Under the pieces are notes generated by a model. That model was not told the DNA's origin. It worked only from the letters and a program-made list of their open reading frames with translations, and made no database searches. Of a stretch of DNA of 64,000 nt, positions 45,080 to 56,345 are shown piece by piece (the first letter of the stretch is position 1; the number at the start of each line of letters is the position of its first letter). A program made the translations under genes and the position numbers. Origin of the DNA: Hanleya hanleyi (lineage: Eukaryota; Mollusca; Polyplacophora; Lepidopleurida; Hanleyidae); contig JAVTVY010008113.1 of NCBI GenBank assembly GCA_036873755.1, positions 186,001-250,000 of the forward strand, given 5' to 3'.

Positions 45080-46022
45080 TATATGATAAAGAGATAACCT
45101 TAATTTTTATTGACTGTTGTTCAACCGAAAGATAACAAAGGGATGTGGAGTTTGATCGTCGGCCATATAATCCTATCGTCCTGAATAAATTGATAAACGG
45201 GTTCATGAAATAAGGTTGAGCCGAAAGATATATTTGTTTCTGTGTTTTCACTTGCAAAGAACACATTTCAATGTTAAATCCATTGACTGTTTTACGAATT
45301 TCCCGATTAGTGTGCAAGAGAAAAACATGGGAACTTTTGAAAGTGTGGAGAGAGAATATTCGTAAAGTACTTTTAGAATAAAAATCGAGTTTCCCGGGCC
45401 CCCACACATTATCTCTAGTCATGGTTCGTCAATCAAATCCGAGCCATGACGGATAACTTGCACACCACGACGCATTCGGAACTCCCGAGCGGAAATCTAC
45501 GAAGGGGACCGATTCTACGTCTCAAACCGGAGATCCCCGAGAAGTTATACCAGCCACGTCAATCGGAAATATTCTGGGGCGTATTCGTGAGCTCATGATC
45601 TCTCCGAACATGCCCATATTCGAACTAATTAAGCGCGAGGCAATGTGTCGTATACATTTCGTCTCCTTCAGGTTGCTTTGAAGTCAGATGTTGGTATCCG
45701 TGAATGTTTTGACTTAAGAAGACGGCCCCATGTTGTTTCCTCTCGGTCTAGGACAAAGAGTTTGGCCTTCACGGAAACTGCGCTTTCATTAAAATATACC
45801 GACATCATGAAGGTGGCGTATTGCTCCAGAACGCAGTCCGTTCATTGTCCGTTAAGGTATTTTATACCGACAGTTCCAGTATTAACTGAACAGAGATATG
45901 GAGGTACGGAGTATACAGACCTGCATTATGAAGGATTGACCCCGCCATGATGCAACGAAAGGTCCATGTCTGACTGACTTTCACTTTGCTTGGCCTAAAT
46001 CTATTGTCTGTCTAATCTCCTC
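45080..46022. other. Upstream region of the acid sphingomyelinase gene
   Basis: No recognised gene. An open frame at 45645-45950 shows no family resemblance. It presumably contains promoter elements of the gene starting at 46061. Confidence 0.4.
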
Positions 46023-46030
46023 TATATAAA
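46023..46030 (+). promoter_or_regulatory. TATA-like box before the sphingomyelinase start codon
   Basis: TATATAAA, 30 bp before the ATG at 46061. If it is the true box, the leader is only a few bases, so either initiation is elsewhere or the 5' UTR is unusually short. Confidence 0.3.
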
Positions 46031-46060
46031 TATGTAACGCATTAATTTTGAGGCGTGAAC

Positions 46061-46414
46061 ATGTCGATTTCTGGAATCTGGCGAGTTCTTTTTCTCTTTT
46101 CTCTCACTGTGTTAGTGCAAGTCGGAGAAGCTCGAGATGCCAAGGACCAAAACACCCTTCGCTGGATTCAGGAAAAGATAAGAGATACGCAATCACCATT
46201 GGAGACATTGCAGAAAGAAATTCTTCCTCAATTGTCCAACTCGAGAAGTGGAGACGCCTATTGCGTCGCATGCAAGCTAATCGTCGGCTTAGTCCAGGAT
46301 TTCGTAGAAGGGCGGCGAACGGAGGCAGAGATTGTCAAACTTGCGAAGGACGTCTGTGTAATTCTTAAGATAGAAGACAAGAATGTGTGTGATGCCATTG
46401 TCCCAGAATTCAAG
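46061..46414 (+). CDS. SMPD1: Acid sphingomyelinase (SMPD1-type), exon 1: signal peptide and first part of saposin domain
   Basis: It encodes residues 1-118 and ends at AAG|GTGAAC in phase 0. Residues 1-24 are a signal peptide (hydrophobic RVLFLFSLTVLVQVGEA). Residues ~64-118 begin a saposin B domain with Cys68, Cys71, Cys99 and Cys110 in the usual spacing (YCVACKLIVGLVQ..). Known: acid sphingomyelinase cleaves sphingomyelin to ceramide and phosphocholine in lysosomes or after secretion, and its own saposin domain presents the lipid. The saposin domain separates it from the SMPDL3 relatives. The ATG at 46061 is chosen because it directly precedes the signal peptide. Intron 1 (7346 bp) is full of transposons. 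Confidence 0.85.
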
Positions 46415-47491
46415 GTGAACCTTTTTTAGTATTTTAAATGAAATACACACATTGGTGTGATTAACGTAGTATAATCCGCCTTTTCCACAGAGAGAGAGAG
46501 AGGAGCCTGTCTGTGCAATGACACATGACTTCAGCTGATCAGCTACTGGTTCGTATAATTTCACTTTGCACTATCTTTTAACAGAGGACACTATTTTGAA
46601 CTGAGGAATGCTGGCATATTTTCTTGTAATATGTGCTAAATTACACTTATAGTACATATGTATAAAAATGATGTCAGTTATCACCAGTTAAAAATATTGT
46701 CCTGAGTTAAAAGATAGGGCAAAGTGAAATTCTCTTCGATCCTCCAATGTTTGGGTTTGTCTGAGGATTAATGTGGAAAAAGCAGATTAAAATCTCCAGT
46801 CATCCTCCCCACTGCGCATGCTCCATTTCGCAGGCTCATTTATCATCCCTGCCTCCAATAGCGGAAGTTGACCTTTACTACGTTGCTATGACGTATAGGG
46901 GAAAACCCACGTACGCACTGTTCAGTTTGAATCCGGCCTAACAACTCCTTCAGTGTTGCACATGAGCGAACTACTTTTCATATGCTCTGTCCAGATAAAC
47001 AGGGAAAATAATCTCCAGATAATTCTTTTTAACGCTAGGTCAACAGAGGTATTATGCAGACTTGAAAAGTAATCGAAATGTTCGGCAAACATCTATTTTA
47101 CTATATATGATGTCATTTCCGGCGATGTGCGCGAAGGCCCCGAATCCGGTCCAAAAATCTGACTGGTGGCTGGGGTATTATTACAATCTCGAAACCAGAG
47201 CCATCCGGTCCTGTCCTCCCTACTAGGAGCGGCCAATTTTCCAGCGGAGAGCGACCCCTGGTGGCGAGGTTGGTATTATTAGACCCCCAGCGAGGTGGTT
47301 GATCTCCAGTATGCTTTTCACAGAGGCAGGATTAACAGATTAGACAGATATTATGCTTCCGCTGGCAATTTCCATACACAGTTACGTCCCTTCGTTCCTA
47401 GGTTGTAGCTTTGCCACACGCCAGGCATATTTTCCGCGAAAACGACCTAAAACTTGCGAGATTACCAGAAGTGTTCTGGATTGAGCAGTAC
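46415..47491. other. Intron 1 of SMPD1-like gene, 5' part
   Basis: GA microsatellite at 46488-46502. No other feature recognised. Confidence 0.5.
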
Positions 47492-47495
47492 TTAA

Positions 47496-48009
47496 AGGTT
47501 ATACCAAATGACTCTATACTACTTTGCATTGAAACATACCCAGTAGTGTTCCAAACAACAAATTAGTATTTTTTTCTCGAATAATGTCGTCGAGGTGGGT
47601 TTTAGGACACGAATAGCACACATGTGGGGGGAAACGTATTGGAGCCGTGACCTCTGGTGCATGACGTCACAACCTGATTACGATTGCGCCCTAAACGTCA
47701 TAGTCTATGACTTCGGGCGTTGTTACGAAAGATTCACCCAACTGTGGGAGTTCTAGCGTGATGTCGCTGACATTTTGACGTCACAACATGCATTTGGGCG
47801 AGATCGTAATCAGGTTGTGACGTCACAGGTCAAGCGGTCACAGCTTTCGCCGTTTTCAAAGGGGCATGAAATTGTCGCACTTTACTGCTGCTATTTCCAA
47901 CCTTGGGCAGTTTAAAAACATACAAAAATGTCAAACAAGTCTATATAATCACCTCTACAACAATTTAGCACAAAAAAGTAGCAGATTTTGAGACCATTTT
48001 GTATAACCT
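47496..48009. mobile_element. TTAA-flanked MITE
   Basis: AGGTTATACCAAATG at the left (from 47496) is mirrored by CATTTTGTATAACCT at the right (to 48009). Both are bordered by TTAA (47492-47495, 48010-48013). A second inverted pair around GTGACGTCACAACCTGATTACGATN lies inside (about 47667 and 47800-47830). TTAA duplication suggests a piggyBac- or Kolobok-type mobiliser. Confidence 0.75.
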
Positions 48010-48013
48010 TTAA

Positions 48014-49465
48014 ACAGCAGCCTCGTTATTACAAGTTCAACTTGTTACCACAAGAACAGCCAGCCGTAGCTAGGTTTTCTGAAGCAAAAAAACACCCCCA
48101 TCTAAACCGTTTTTAAGTCGAAATCACACGCACGCATCTACAGCAGTTTGAAAAATCAATATCTCATTATATTGATGACGTTTGATAAAGATTTCTCGGC
48201 ATGTAACATGTACGTTTGTGATATGATGTTTTGGTTCCGGGCTACCCAATAAGTAAGTGGCACCCTGCAGTGCAGGGCCCTATACTTAAGATATATTGGC
48301 AGATCAATCCTGCCCGTATGTGCGATCCAGCAAAAAACTTTCTAACCGAAAATCGATCTAATCGGTTCAACCTGGATGAATGCTTTTAGTTCCTCATTTT
48401 ACCTTTTTAAAGAGCATAAACCAAGCTTAAATATAACACGATAATTAGCTCAATGTTCAAATACTTTGTCGATACCTCTTGCTTTTAACCATATCTGGCC
48501 TGCCGATTTGGGGTGTACCGCATCCTGGGCAGGGGTATTTTGACCCCTCCCTTGAATATTTTACCGAACTATATCTTTGGATCAGATTCTATGTGAAAAA
48601 GAAGTAGAAAAAAAAATCAAGATGGTTGTACTGGGGAAGGTCATTTTCCTTAAAGGCATTTTCCTCGAAGGCTGCTTTCGGCTAACTTTTCTGTCAGGTT
48701 TGTCTGTGTTTTATTTATACAATTTCTAAGCAGAAACTGCACGATACATTGGTAATTAATTATCTGATGTGAAATGAAATAGTTTTTGCACACTTTTAGT
48801 CTTAGAAATGATGAATAAACAGATGAAAACCTCACGTTTATGGTACCGGTACCCCACATGTCCGCCATTTTGAATTATTCCCTGGAATCAGGTGTTTTTA
48901 CTGGTTTGATAGAAATTCGAAAGGAAATACAGCCAATCATTCTGCAACGATCAATTGCAATAGCAAGTCAATGGACCATGTTCTTGAGAATAATGTATAT
49001 CTTGTAGCGCCTACACACCAAGGAAAGCGGTGCAACATAACGAAACATGTAAAAGCCTTTAAGCTTCTTTGAGTGAGGCAAACGAGGTTTTTCAGTGACC
49101 ATTTAAAGATTCTATAAAGAGCCTAGAGTGAGCACATCTTTTAACCAATATTTCTTTTACCAACACGTTAATTGGGTTGCGATGGCAACGACCTTGGGCC
49201 CTTGGCCTTTCATTTTTTACGTCACTTCCGGTCACGTGACTGGTGGGTGGATGCAAAAATAGACAACTACTGGTGTGGTTTTGAACGGAAGTGACGTAAT
49301 GGTGCACATGCGCAGTCGAGGAGTATTAGAGAAAGATGGCATTTTGGGGGTCGCAGAGTTTGAGCGATCTGTCCAAATATGACGAGCAGGGTGTCGTTTT
49401 GAAGCTCTCGTGATGTAGAATCCGAGAAAGGTGTCACTTTATGATGAGTCTTGCGTGGTAGGCCT
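48014..49465. other. Intron 1, no gene; diverged repeat and inverted motif
   Basis: 48180-48400 is related to 59060-59250 in intron 3 (GGTTCCGGGCT..AATAAGTAAGTGGCACCC / GGTTCAGGGCTGC..AAATAAGTGGCATCC). ACGTCACTTCCGGTCACGTG (49219-49238) and GAACGGAAGTGACGTAATGG (49283-49302) form an inverted pair. Confidence 0.5.
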
Positions 49466-49772
49466 GCAGAGTAGAGTGGTAGCAGGGTTTTTGAGTGAGT
49501 GAATGCGTGAGAGAGTCAGTGAGTTAGGCGTGAGTGAGTGAGTGATTGAGTGAGAGAGGAGTACCCAACGCCCGTCTTAACGCAGTGATGCCTTAACGCC
49601 GGGGAGGAAGATCCCCTACACACACACACACACCTATACCTAGCCTAGATCACAAGAACAACAACAAGATTTGACGATTAGGGATATGTCTAACGGACAA
49701 GAGCGAACATGGCCTAAGGTTGATGCAACACCAAATAACGGCTTCTGAACGGACACGAGCAGGCGAGAAAAC

Positions 49773-50018
49773 TACGGAAGCGTATTAGTGCCAGTGTGAA
49801 AAAAAAAATTCCGAGATTTATCTCCTAATTAGGACATAATATCTCCTAATTAGGAGATAATGGTCATTATCTCCTAATTAGGAGATAATAAGTCCTAATT
49901 AGGAGATAATATGTCCTAATTAGGAGATAATTATCTCCTAATTAGGAGATATTATGTCCTAATTAGGAGATAAATCTCGGAATTTTTTTTTTCACACTGG
50001 CACTAATACGCTTCCGTA
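49773..50018. mobile_element. MITE built of TCCTAATTAGGA palindromes
   Basis: 246 bp, bordered by the 6-bp duplication GAAAAC (49767-49772, 50019-50024). The terminal inverted repeats start TACGGAAGCGTATTAGTGCC and extend ~50 bp through an A10 run. The interior is about eight copies of the self-complementary TCCTAATTAGGA separated by AGATAAT-type links. Confidence 0.9.
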
Positions 50019-50248
50019 GAAAACATCTAACGGGTAAGAATGAATATGACAGATGCAGCACCAAACGGCAGCTCCTGATCGGACAAGAGCAAACCTGAAT
50101 TGTAAACATACCTAACGCGGCTCCTCCAGCTCGGATATGATGTTACATTGGGGAGAATAAACTATATAAAAACTTGTGAACGTGTTGATCTTTCTGTCTC
50201 TCATCTGTCTGCATCATGGCGTCAAGGTGTTGAGATGGGCGTTAAGAT

Positions 50249-50540
50249 AGGTGTTAATTTACAAGCGTCTAGTCCGTCATTCAACATTCAGCCGTCGTCC
50301 ATTAAAGAATTCCGCGCCCATAATCCAAAGACCTAATCCATCTAATAGCATTATTACCAAATTAGAAGAATAAATCATAGTATAAATAAAACTAGCTGGT
50401 TTCCTACAAGATAGAAGCGGTGAACAGTTTTCGATGATACCGGCAAGACATCATGATGTTCCAAACATATCAAATCCGTATCGCTGATCAGTATCCTTCA
50501 TCCACATCAGTTTCGTTGTAAAGTCGTTATCTAGAGTTAG
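50249..50540 (+). pseudogene. ATPase 3' end plus spacer, partial copy
   Basis: The last six or so ATPase codons (AAGCGTCTAGTCCGTCATTC), with the stop changed, then the spacer to GTAAAGTCGTTATCTAGAG. It corresponds to 3497-3765. Confidence 0.7.
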
Positions 50541-50569
50541 AGTTATCGTTACTCTACTCCACGACAGCT

Positions 50570-50995
50570 TCAGTATAACATTCCACACGGCCCATTCGGA
50601 CCACGGATTGTCCATCTCTACCCCAAAACGTCCATTCAAATGCCCTTTTCTCCATTGTGCATGCGCGCCATAGCCTTACTTCCACTACACACCATTACAG
50701 TCGGATTCTCCCTTACGAGTACTTCAATATAACACCCCATTCGGAGCAGGGATGGTCAATTTCTACCCCAAAACGTCCACTCAAATGCCCTAGCTTCGCC
50801 ACGATTCTCTGTCTGTCCATGAGCAGATGTATGTCTGTTTCACCACACATCAGTTCGTTCGGGCACTCCCCACGTGTGCTTCAATATGACACGTTACACG
50901 AACCATTCGGACCAATGATGGCCGACCTTGACCTCAAACCGTCCACTCCAGATCTGCCTATGCACCACGAATGCGCAGTCAGAATTTTTCACCGA
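50570..50995 (+). repeat. Tandem ~130-160 bp repeats shared with 6.2-6.9 kb
   Basis: Three units each carry CTTCAATATRACAC.., CCATTCGGACCANNGATGG, CTACCCCAAAACGTCCACTC and CATGCGC. The module CTTCAATRYGACAC / TTYGGACCACG is shared with 6230-6900. Confidence 0.6.
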
Positions 50996-51062
50996 ACGTC
51001 AACTCATGGCCACGAGACCCCTTCTATCGTATTCTGCAGCGTGAGACAGAAAGATTGAGGCT

Positions 51063-51420
51063 ACACTCTCAGAAATATTCAGGGAATAATCCTGAATAGA
51101 TCAGGCTGCACATCCACAACTCAGTTTCAGGGATTTTACCTGAAATCCAGGGATAATTTCCTGAAATTCATGTATATCATCCTTGAATTAAAGCTAAATT
51201 ACCTGAATTTTAGGGAATTTTATGTACCTGAATAGGGTCGAGAACTTACTAATCAGGGTGATAAATTTGCCTGAATTTCGGGGAAAATCCTCTCATTCAG
51301 GGATCTTTTTTCTGAAATTCAGGTAATTATCCCTGAATTTCAGGTAAAATCCCTGAAATTGAGTTGTGGATGTGCAGCCTGATCTATTCAGGATTATTCC
51401 CTGAATATTTCTGAGAGTGT
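51063..51420. mobile_element. 358-bp MITE with AGGCT target duplication
   Basis: ACACTCTCAGAAATATTCAG.. is mirrored to 51420, with terminal inverted repeats of ~65 bp. AGGCT lies on both sides (51058-51062, 51421-51425). The inside is built of CCTGAATTTCAGG-like palindromes. Confidence 0.85.
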
Positions 51421-51425
51421 AGGCT

Positions 51426-51910
51426 AATTTTCTGCAAGAGAGAAGCGGAAAACAGTTTTCAATGATGCCAGTAAGACGTCATCATGTTCCAAAAATATCA
51501 AATCTGTATCAGTATATAATATATCTCAGTCAGGCTTTGATTGTGACTGTTCATATCGACACTATGAGGATCTTGAAATACATGGCTTCATACGGCTCCT
51601 AGCCCCGGGTTAAGCGGAGTTAAACACAAGTTACGAAACGTACCGTCAAACATCTTGCACGCTAGGCTCATATTTTGCTATCAGCATGCGATATGTATCG
51701 TTAAATTTGAGAAACCTCGAGTGGAGGCGCTTTATGATATATCCCTGTTTTATAAGTTTCTGCAATAACGTTTTGTGACGTTGACTAAAATCGTCACATT
51801 TAACACATGCCATATGCAGATCCCTCTGGTATATTGCTGTCCAGATAGGGATAGTTTATGATGTCGAAATTGTAATCATCTCTTTCATTGTAAAGTCGAC
51901 GAGAGAGAAA
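51426..51910 (-). pseudogene. Spacer and reverse transcriptase C-terminal fragment, second partial copy
   Basis: The spacer from CTGCAAGAGAGAAGCGG (matching 3640 onward) leads into a minus-strand RT 3' end: stop at 51631-51633, then sequence matching 3885-4195 with deletions. It repeats spacer sequence already present in 50398-50530, so the two partial copies stand in tandem. Confidence 0.65.
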
Positions 51911-53350
51911 GAAGAATGTCCATGAGTTGGTTCCGCATTGGGCCTATTATATACCCGTCCTCTAGTACGTGACGTATATCAGGGTATTCTCAACCGTTTC
52001 TATTATGTACGGAGTCGTAGCCGAATAGAATGCCCTTTGACCCCTGCGCATGGAGATTACCGGACTTTCCCGGAGATGTCATTTTAACATTGAAGAAACT
52101 GAAGGTGATTTCGGCAAATAGGCGAAACAAGGGAGATAACCAGGAAATGTCCAAAAGAGTTATTTTCCCCTGAATGGGTGTTTAAATCACCTCTTACTTC
52201 TACTCCGGTGAATGTGCTTTCACACTCAGAGCTTGTATAGCCCAAGTTGACGGGTAAACGTCGACAGTACACGTCTTTTGGGTAGGGTTGGTTCCATAGA
52301 CGTAACATAGTGACGCTCGTAAACACCCTGGTGAGATAGCTCAGTAACTCCGATAGACATAAATGATCACATGATGGCATGGAATTGACACGAATTCATT
52401 GAAATGTTGTGACGCTTATCAACATCATCCGCCGTTACCCCTTAACGGCCGTCGTTACACATGGAAGCTCGTATCAACGCCTTAACGCTGCATTATAACG
52501 CCTTGAGCACGTTCTATCGTAAAGCCATAACGCGGAAGGGATGTCATAGCACACACAAGCTTTGGTCAGTTTATCGCCGGAAGTGACGATGTCTCTGGAA
52601 AAGACCATCCTCATAACAGGGGTCCAATAGACTCCTGACCGCAGTCTAATGCACTAGCACAGTTCCGAAGAATATAAGACAGCTATTCGGCGTGGTCTCC
52701 GGAGCTGATTGAAACGGTCTACTGGCGAAGCTAACGTTTCGATTTGTCAATTCTCGATTTGAAAAATGGAACCTTCCAAACAGTACAGCAATGTAGGGGG
52801 TGAGGCTACTGAGTGACAAACCGTGGGTTCGTTGTTTTATTTGCTAGCTAGCCTGAAATGACTGAAAGACTGTCATAGCAACATGTCCGTTTGGCATATC
52901 TAGATCAATGAATTGGAACACAGTGCCTTGATTTGCTTTCAGCGATAAAACCTAACAGTCGACATATGATCGCCTGACAAGCTGTCACCCCTACACAGTC
53001 AGTAATAGGATCCATTGTAACACACACTACGGCAGTTCCATACGCATGGACTATATTCACGCGAAACACAAACAAAAATCAATAACATAAATTCGCTAGC
53101 AGTGAAACCAGTTTATGTTGTTGTTGAACAGATTTTCGGATATATTTTGTTAATGAATAATGAGGTTATTACAATGATAGAAGAAGGTTTGTATTGGCGG
53201 AGTAATCTCTACGCTGAGAGCGTGTTAAGGATAATTTCAATTGCGGGCAATGCTTGTAGGCTAGACGATCGTCGTTCAGCTGACATTCGCGTCCTCCTAC
53301 GCATGTGCTCTAATCTGGAGGTGCCATCGGCGGCAGATACGTTATGGCGC
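51911..53350. other. Intron 1, no gene seen
   Basis: 52430-52520 has several TTAACGCC/CCTTAACG motifs like those near 49575 and 50110-50250. Nothing coding was recognised. Confidence 0.45.
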
Positions 53351-53351
53351 A

Positions 53352-53421
53352 TGGTGGTGTCACCTGGACTCCAATGTACCCTTTGGCCTACAAGTTACAT
53401 AGTCCAGGTGACGCCACCATG
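53352..53421. repeat. 20-bp hairpin beside TGACGTCA cluster
   Basis: ATGGTGGTGTCACCTGGACT and AGTCCAGGTGACGCCACCAT pair with one mismatch and a 30-nt loop. Four GATGACGT motifs follow (53429-53510). The layout resembles the hairpin plus GTGACGTCACTTCC at 140-260. Confidence 0.65.
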
Positions 53422-53760
53422 CACCATGACGTCAGTTCGACCGATGACGTCGCTTCCGGTTATGACGTTAATTTTCCGCCGATGACGTGACTTCCAGTGA
53501 TGACGTCAATTCAAGTGATAATTTCACTACTTTAGACGGGCGTTAGGCACGCCTCACTCTCTCACTTACTCACTCACTTAATCGTTCTTCACTCATTCAA
53601 TCACTCAATCACTCTTCACCCAGGCAGCGGTAACTCTGGCAGGCTTGAACCCAATTAAACAATTAACAACAGTAACGAGCCTCCGTGGAAGCTATCAGAG
53701 TCCTATCCCCGGGTATCGAAATATTGTTTCATTCTACACTGATTTGTTTTCTCTCTTCAG

Positions 53761-53922
53761 GACGAAGTTTTGTACGTTGCGGACAATCTGGCTTTCAGTC
53801 CTGACGAAGTTTGCGGATTGCTGTATGGAGATGCGTGTTCGACGGTCTACAACCCTTACGCTAACTGGACGGTGTCTGTACCCGGCAATAAACCTCCAGT
53901 GGTCCCACCTAAACCGCCCAAG
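53761..53922 (+). CDS. SMPD1: Acid sphingomyelinase, exon 2: end of saposin domain and proline-rich linker
   Basis: Acceptor TTTTCTCTCTTCAG, donor AAG|GTACGC, phase 0 at both ends. It encodes residues 119-172. Cys136 and Cys144 complete the six-cysteine saposin domain (PDEVCGLLYGDAC), Asn153 in NWT is a likely glycosylation site, and the proline-rich linker PPVVPPKPPK leads to the catalytic domain, as in the vertebrate enzyme. Confidence 0.85.
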
Positions 53923-54744
53923 GTACGCTATTACAATAGCTTCCTCAGAGATAAAAACACGGACGATCAACTTTTGGTCGAAATTTTTGAGTTGCTGACA
54001 ATAACGGCACAGGACCTACGAAGTAGGGTTTGTTTTGCCAATTTCGATGCTTATAGGTCACCTAAGTAGGTCAAATTTTCATCAAAAGTAGGTCAGCTCA
54101 GAACTTGCTGGTAACAGTCCCCTTATGCACGTTGATGCCAAAATCAAGGCTCTAATGTCAACGGTTCTCCTTATTTTGCCAGAGAAAATATTCGGATGGC
54201 TCACTGACTGACTCACTCATTACCGGACAATTGGCAAATGAGAGACTACTTCGTAGGAAGAAGAACGGAAAAGTGGTTTAAATAATATTTGATCTACTTT
54301 GTAAAAAAAGAAAACATTGAGAATATAAATATCTCTATGGTCTACATCACTCTGCAATTAATAGCAGTAACGGTACACAATACACAAGTCTGTTGATGTA
54401 ACTTTTGTCCAAATCAAGCAGAAATGTTAATCTAGTCATCATGGTTTTGTTGTCGATGCTAAATGAAAATATCTGGCTGGAATTAATTTAAGTAATATAT
54501 CTTATATTGCAGACATTATTAATGAGTCTAGATCGATGCTCTCCTTAAATGAACGAGATTTTCTCTGTTTATACTAATTTGGGTTTTATGGCTTTTGATA
54601 CCGTATCAATAATTAATAATGAATAAGGTACCGGTATTTTTATTATTAATGCAAATCAATTCCTATTGAATGTCGAATCTGAGTATTTAAGTATAATGGA
54701 GTGCAAATTTCCATATTCAAAAATAATTATTGAGCATATAGCAG
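53923..54744. other. Intron 2 of SMPD1-like gene, no gene seen
   Basis: A+T-rich, nothing recognised. Confidence 0.5.
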
Positions 54745-55022
54745 CCCTCCAGCTTAGGGCAGCATGGTTTACCATACCACGTTTTTCTGGCACAGGAGGT
54801 AGATTAAAGTGCCAAACGAATTAGGCTCTCTGACGATCCATTGTGATCACCAGTGTCTGTAGAGCCTAATTTCCAAAATTCCAAATTCAATTTTTTTTGT
54901 AGTTTTGGTTAGGTTTTTGTTAGGGTTAGGGTTTTGCTAGAGTATGTCTGTTTGGGTCATAGTCGCCGTGTGACCAATAAGGTTAGGTGCGACGTTGAAC
55001 TTCAAACAACCAACCAACCAGC
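54745..55022 (-). repeat. SINE-like repeat, minus strand, with TTAGGG stretch
   Basis: Reverse-complement copy of 17040-17290. It contains GTTAGGGTTAGGGTTTTG (54919-54936) and ends in CAAACAACCAACCAACCA. Confidence 0.7.
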
Positions 55023-55140
55023 ATATAGCATTTTTTGTATCGACTGGAAGCTTAACAACGCACTGAATCCAACGGTACAAATCAGGGGAGATAACTGAAC
55101 ATTGAACCAATGTCTACCACTGTGGTAGCTAAATAATATA

Positions 55141-55626
55141 TAGCCCTCACGAGTATGAGGGCTATAGGTCGGCCCCAGTCACCTCCAGCGAGGGTTTTAG
55201 ATAATTTTATTACGAATCACCCACCTCTGAAACTGTCGTACATCTAATCTCTATCTCCTCCTGCGCACTATTTTAAAATCTTGCGCACTATTGTGAAATA
55301 GTGACGCATATATCGCCGTCTGAATTTTCCAGTCGAAAACTTCAACTCTCTACGCGCCATGTTGGTGACGTCACGGTATATGTGTGCTAGGCCGTTTGTA
55401 ATTGAACATGGCGCATATAAAGTGGAAGTTGTCGACTGAAAAATTCAGACGGCGATATATTCGTTACTATTTCACAATAGTGCGCAAGATTTTAAAATAG
55501 TGCGCAGGAGGCGATAGAGATTAGATGTACGGCAGTTTCAGAGGTGGGTGATTCGTAATAAAATTATCTAAAACCCTCGTTGGAGGTGACTGGGGCCGAC
55601 CTATAGCCCTCGTACTCGTGAGGGTA
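55141..55626. mobile_element. ~490-bp near-palindromic foldback element
   Basis: The halves mirror each other from TAGCCCTCACGAGTATGAGG, through GGTCGGCCCCAGTCACCTCC and AATAGTGCGCAAGATTTTAA, to CTCGTACTCGTGAGGGTA. The centre is near 55385 and the arms are ~225 bp. Confidence 0.85.
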
Positions 55627-55780
55627 AAAAAAAAAATCGAAAATCCAAGTCGTCCTGAGACTGAGAAGAAGAGAACGAGAAGGTGCATTGATTTCATAGT
55701 GATTCGCCAGCTATAGCCCACGTAACCCAATAACAAATACTCAAATTCAAGTTGCCAGAAATAGAGCCTAATATAGGAGT

Positions 55781-56345
55781 GAGTGAATAGAATTTAACGT
55801 CGCTTTCAACAATATTTCGGGGCCCTCGGTGGCCGAGTGGTCTAAGGCGATTCGCTGGTGACCGCTAACCTCACACCGCTGAACCGGCACGGGTTCGAGC
55901 CCAGCTGGTCCATGTGTGAAAGTTTGTCAGTTACTTGCCGAAGGGCTGTGGTTCTCTCCGGGTACTCCGGCTTCCTCCACCAACCAAACTGACTGTCACC
56001 ATATGAGTGAAACAAACTTGAGTGTGACATTAAGCCAAATTCCTTCCCTCCCTCCTCAACAATATTTCAGCTATATCGCGACAAACCAACTAAGCACCAC
56101 CCAGCCCAGTTGCGTTCCTGCTACTTCAAAGAAGAAATCTTTGAAGCAGCATGGGACCAGACACCCTCCGCCCACCCTATAAAACACTGATGACAGCGCA
56201 CAAGACACGGACAGGACATTTACAGGGTGCAATAAAGACAAGTGATATTACAGTGCTAGACATCACATTATCAAGTTCCTGTTGCTTCTCAGCAAAATAC
56301 ATTGAAGCAACAGGAACCCATGCCCACCGGACACCCACCAACCAC
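55781..56345 (+). mobile_element. SINE-like repeat split by a younger SINE
   Basis: Plus-strand copy of the 20734-21082 family (GTGAGTGAATAGAATTTAAC.. to CATTGAAGCAACAGGAACCC), interrupted at CAACAATATTTC by the element below. Confidence 0.8.
55819..56056 (+). mobile_element. Full-length tRNA-derived SINE with 12-bp target duplication
   Basis: The 5' part resembles a class II (Leu/Ser-like) tRNA: A box GTGGCCGAGTGGTCTAAGGC, B box GGTTCGAGCCC. The body has TTCTCTCCGGGTACTCCGGC and TGAGTGTGACATTAAG, with a pyrimidine-rich CCTTCCCTCCCTCCT tail. CAACAATATTTC is duplicated on both sides (55807-55818, 56057-56068). Confidence 0.9.

Larger units (their letters stand above)
49466..53665. mobile_element. 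Candidate ~4.2-kb element with microsatellite-rich inverted ends (in intron 1)
   Basis: The left end has (GTGA)n-like repeats then CCCAACGCCCGTCTTAACGC (49490-49585). The right end has AGACGGGCGTTAGGCACGCC then (TCAC)n-like repeats (53536-53620). These are inverted with respect to each other. Between them lie two partial copies of the ATPase-RT spacer, an RT fragment, tandem repeats like those at 6.2-6.9 kb and two nested MITEs. No clean target duplication was found, so the boundaries are tentative. Confidence 0.4.

Noticed and set aside
46048..46368. Alternative 106-codon frame overlapping sphingomyelinase exon 1
   Set aside because: A shadow of the real frame, which has signal peptide, saposin cysteines and correct splice phase.
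54919..54936. Telomeric repeat TTAGGG
   Set aside because: Only two units, inside a dispersed repeat that also occurs at 17.1 kb.
55830..55905. tRNA gene (A and B boxes present)
   Set aside because: It is the tRNA-derived head of a SINE bordered by a target duplication; no acceptor-stem closure was seen.
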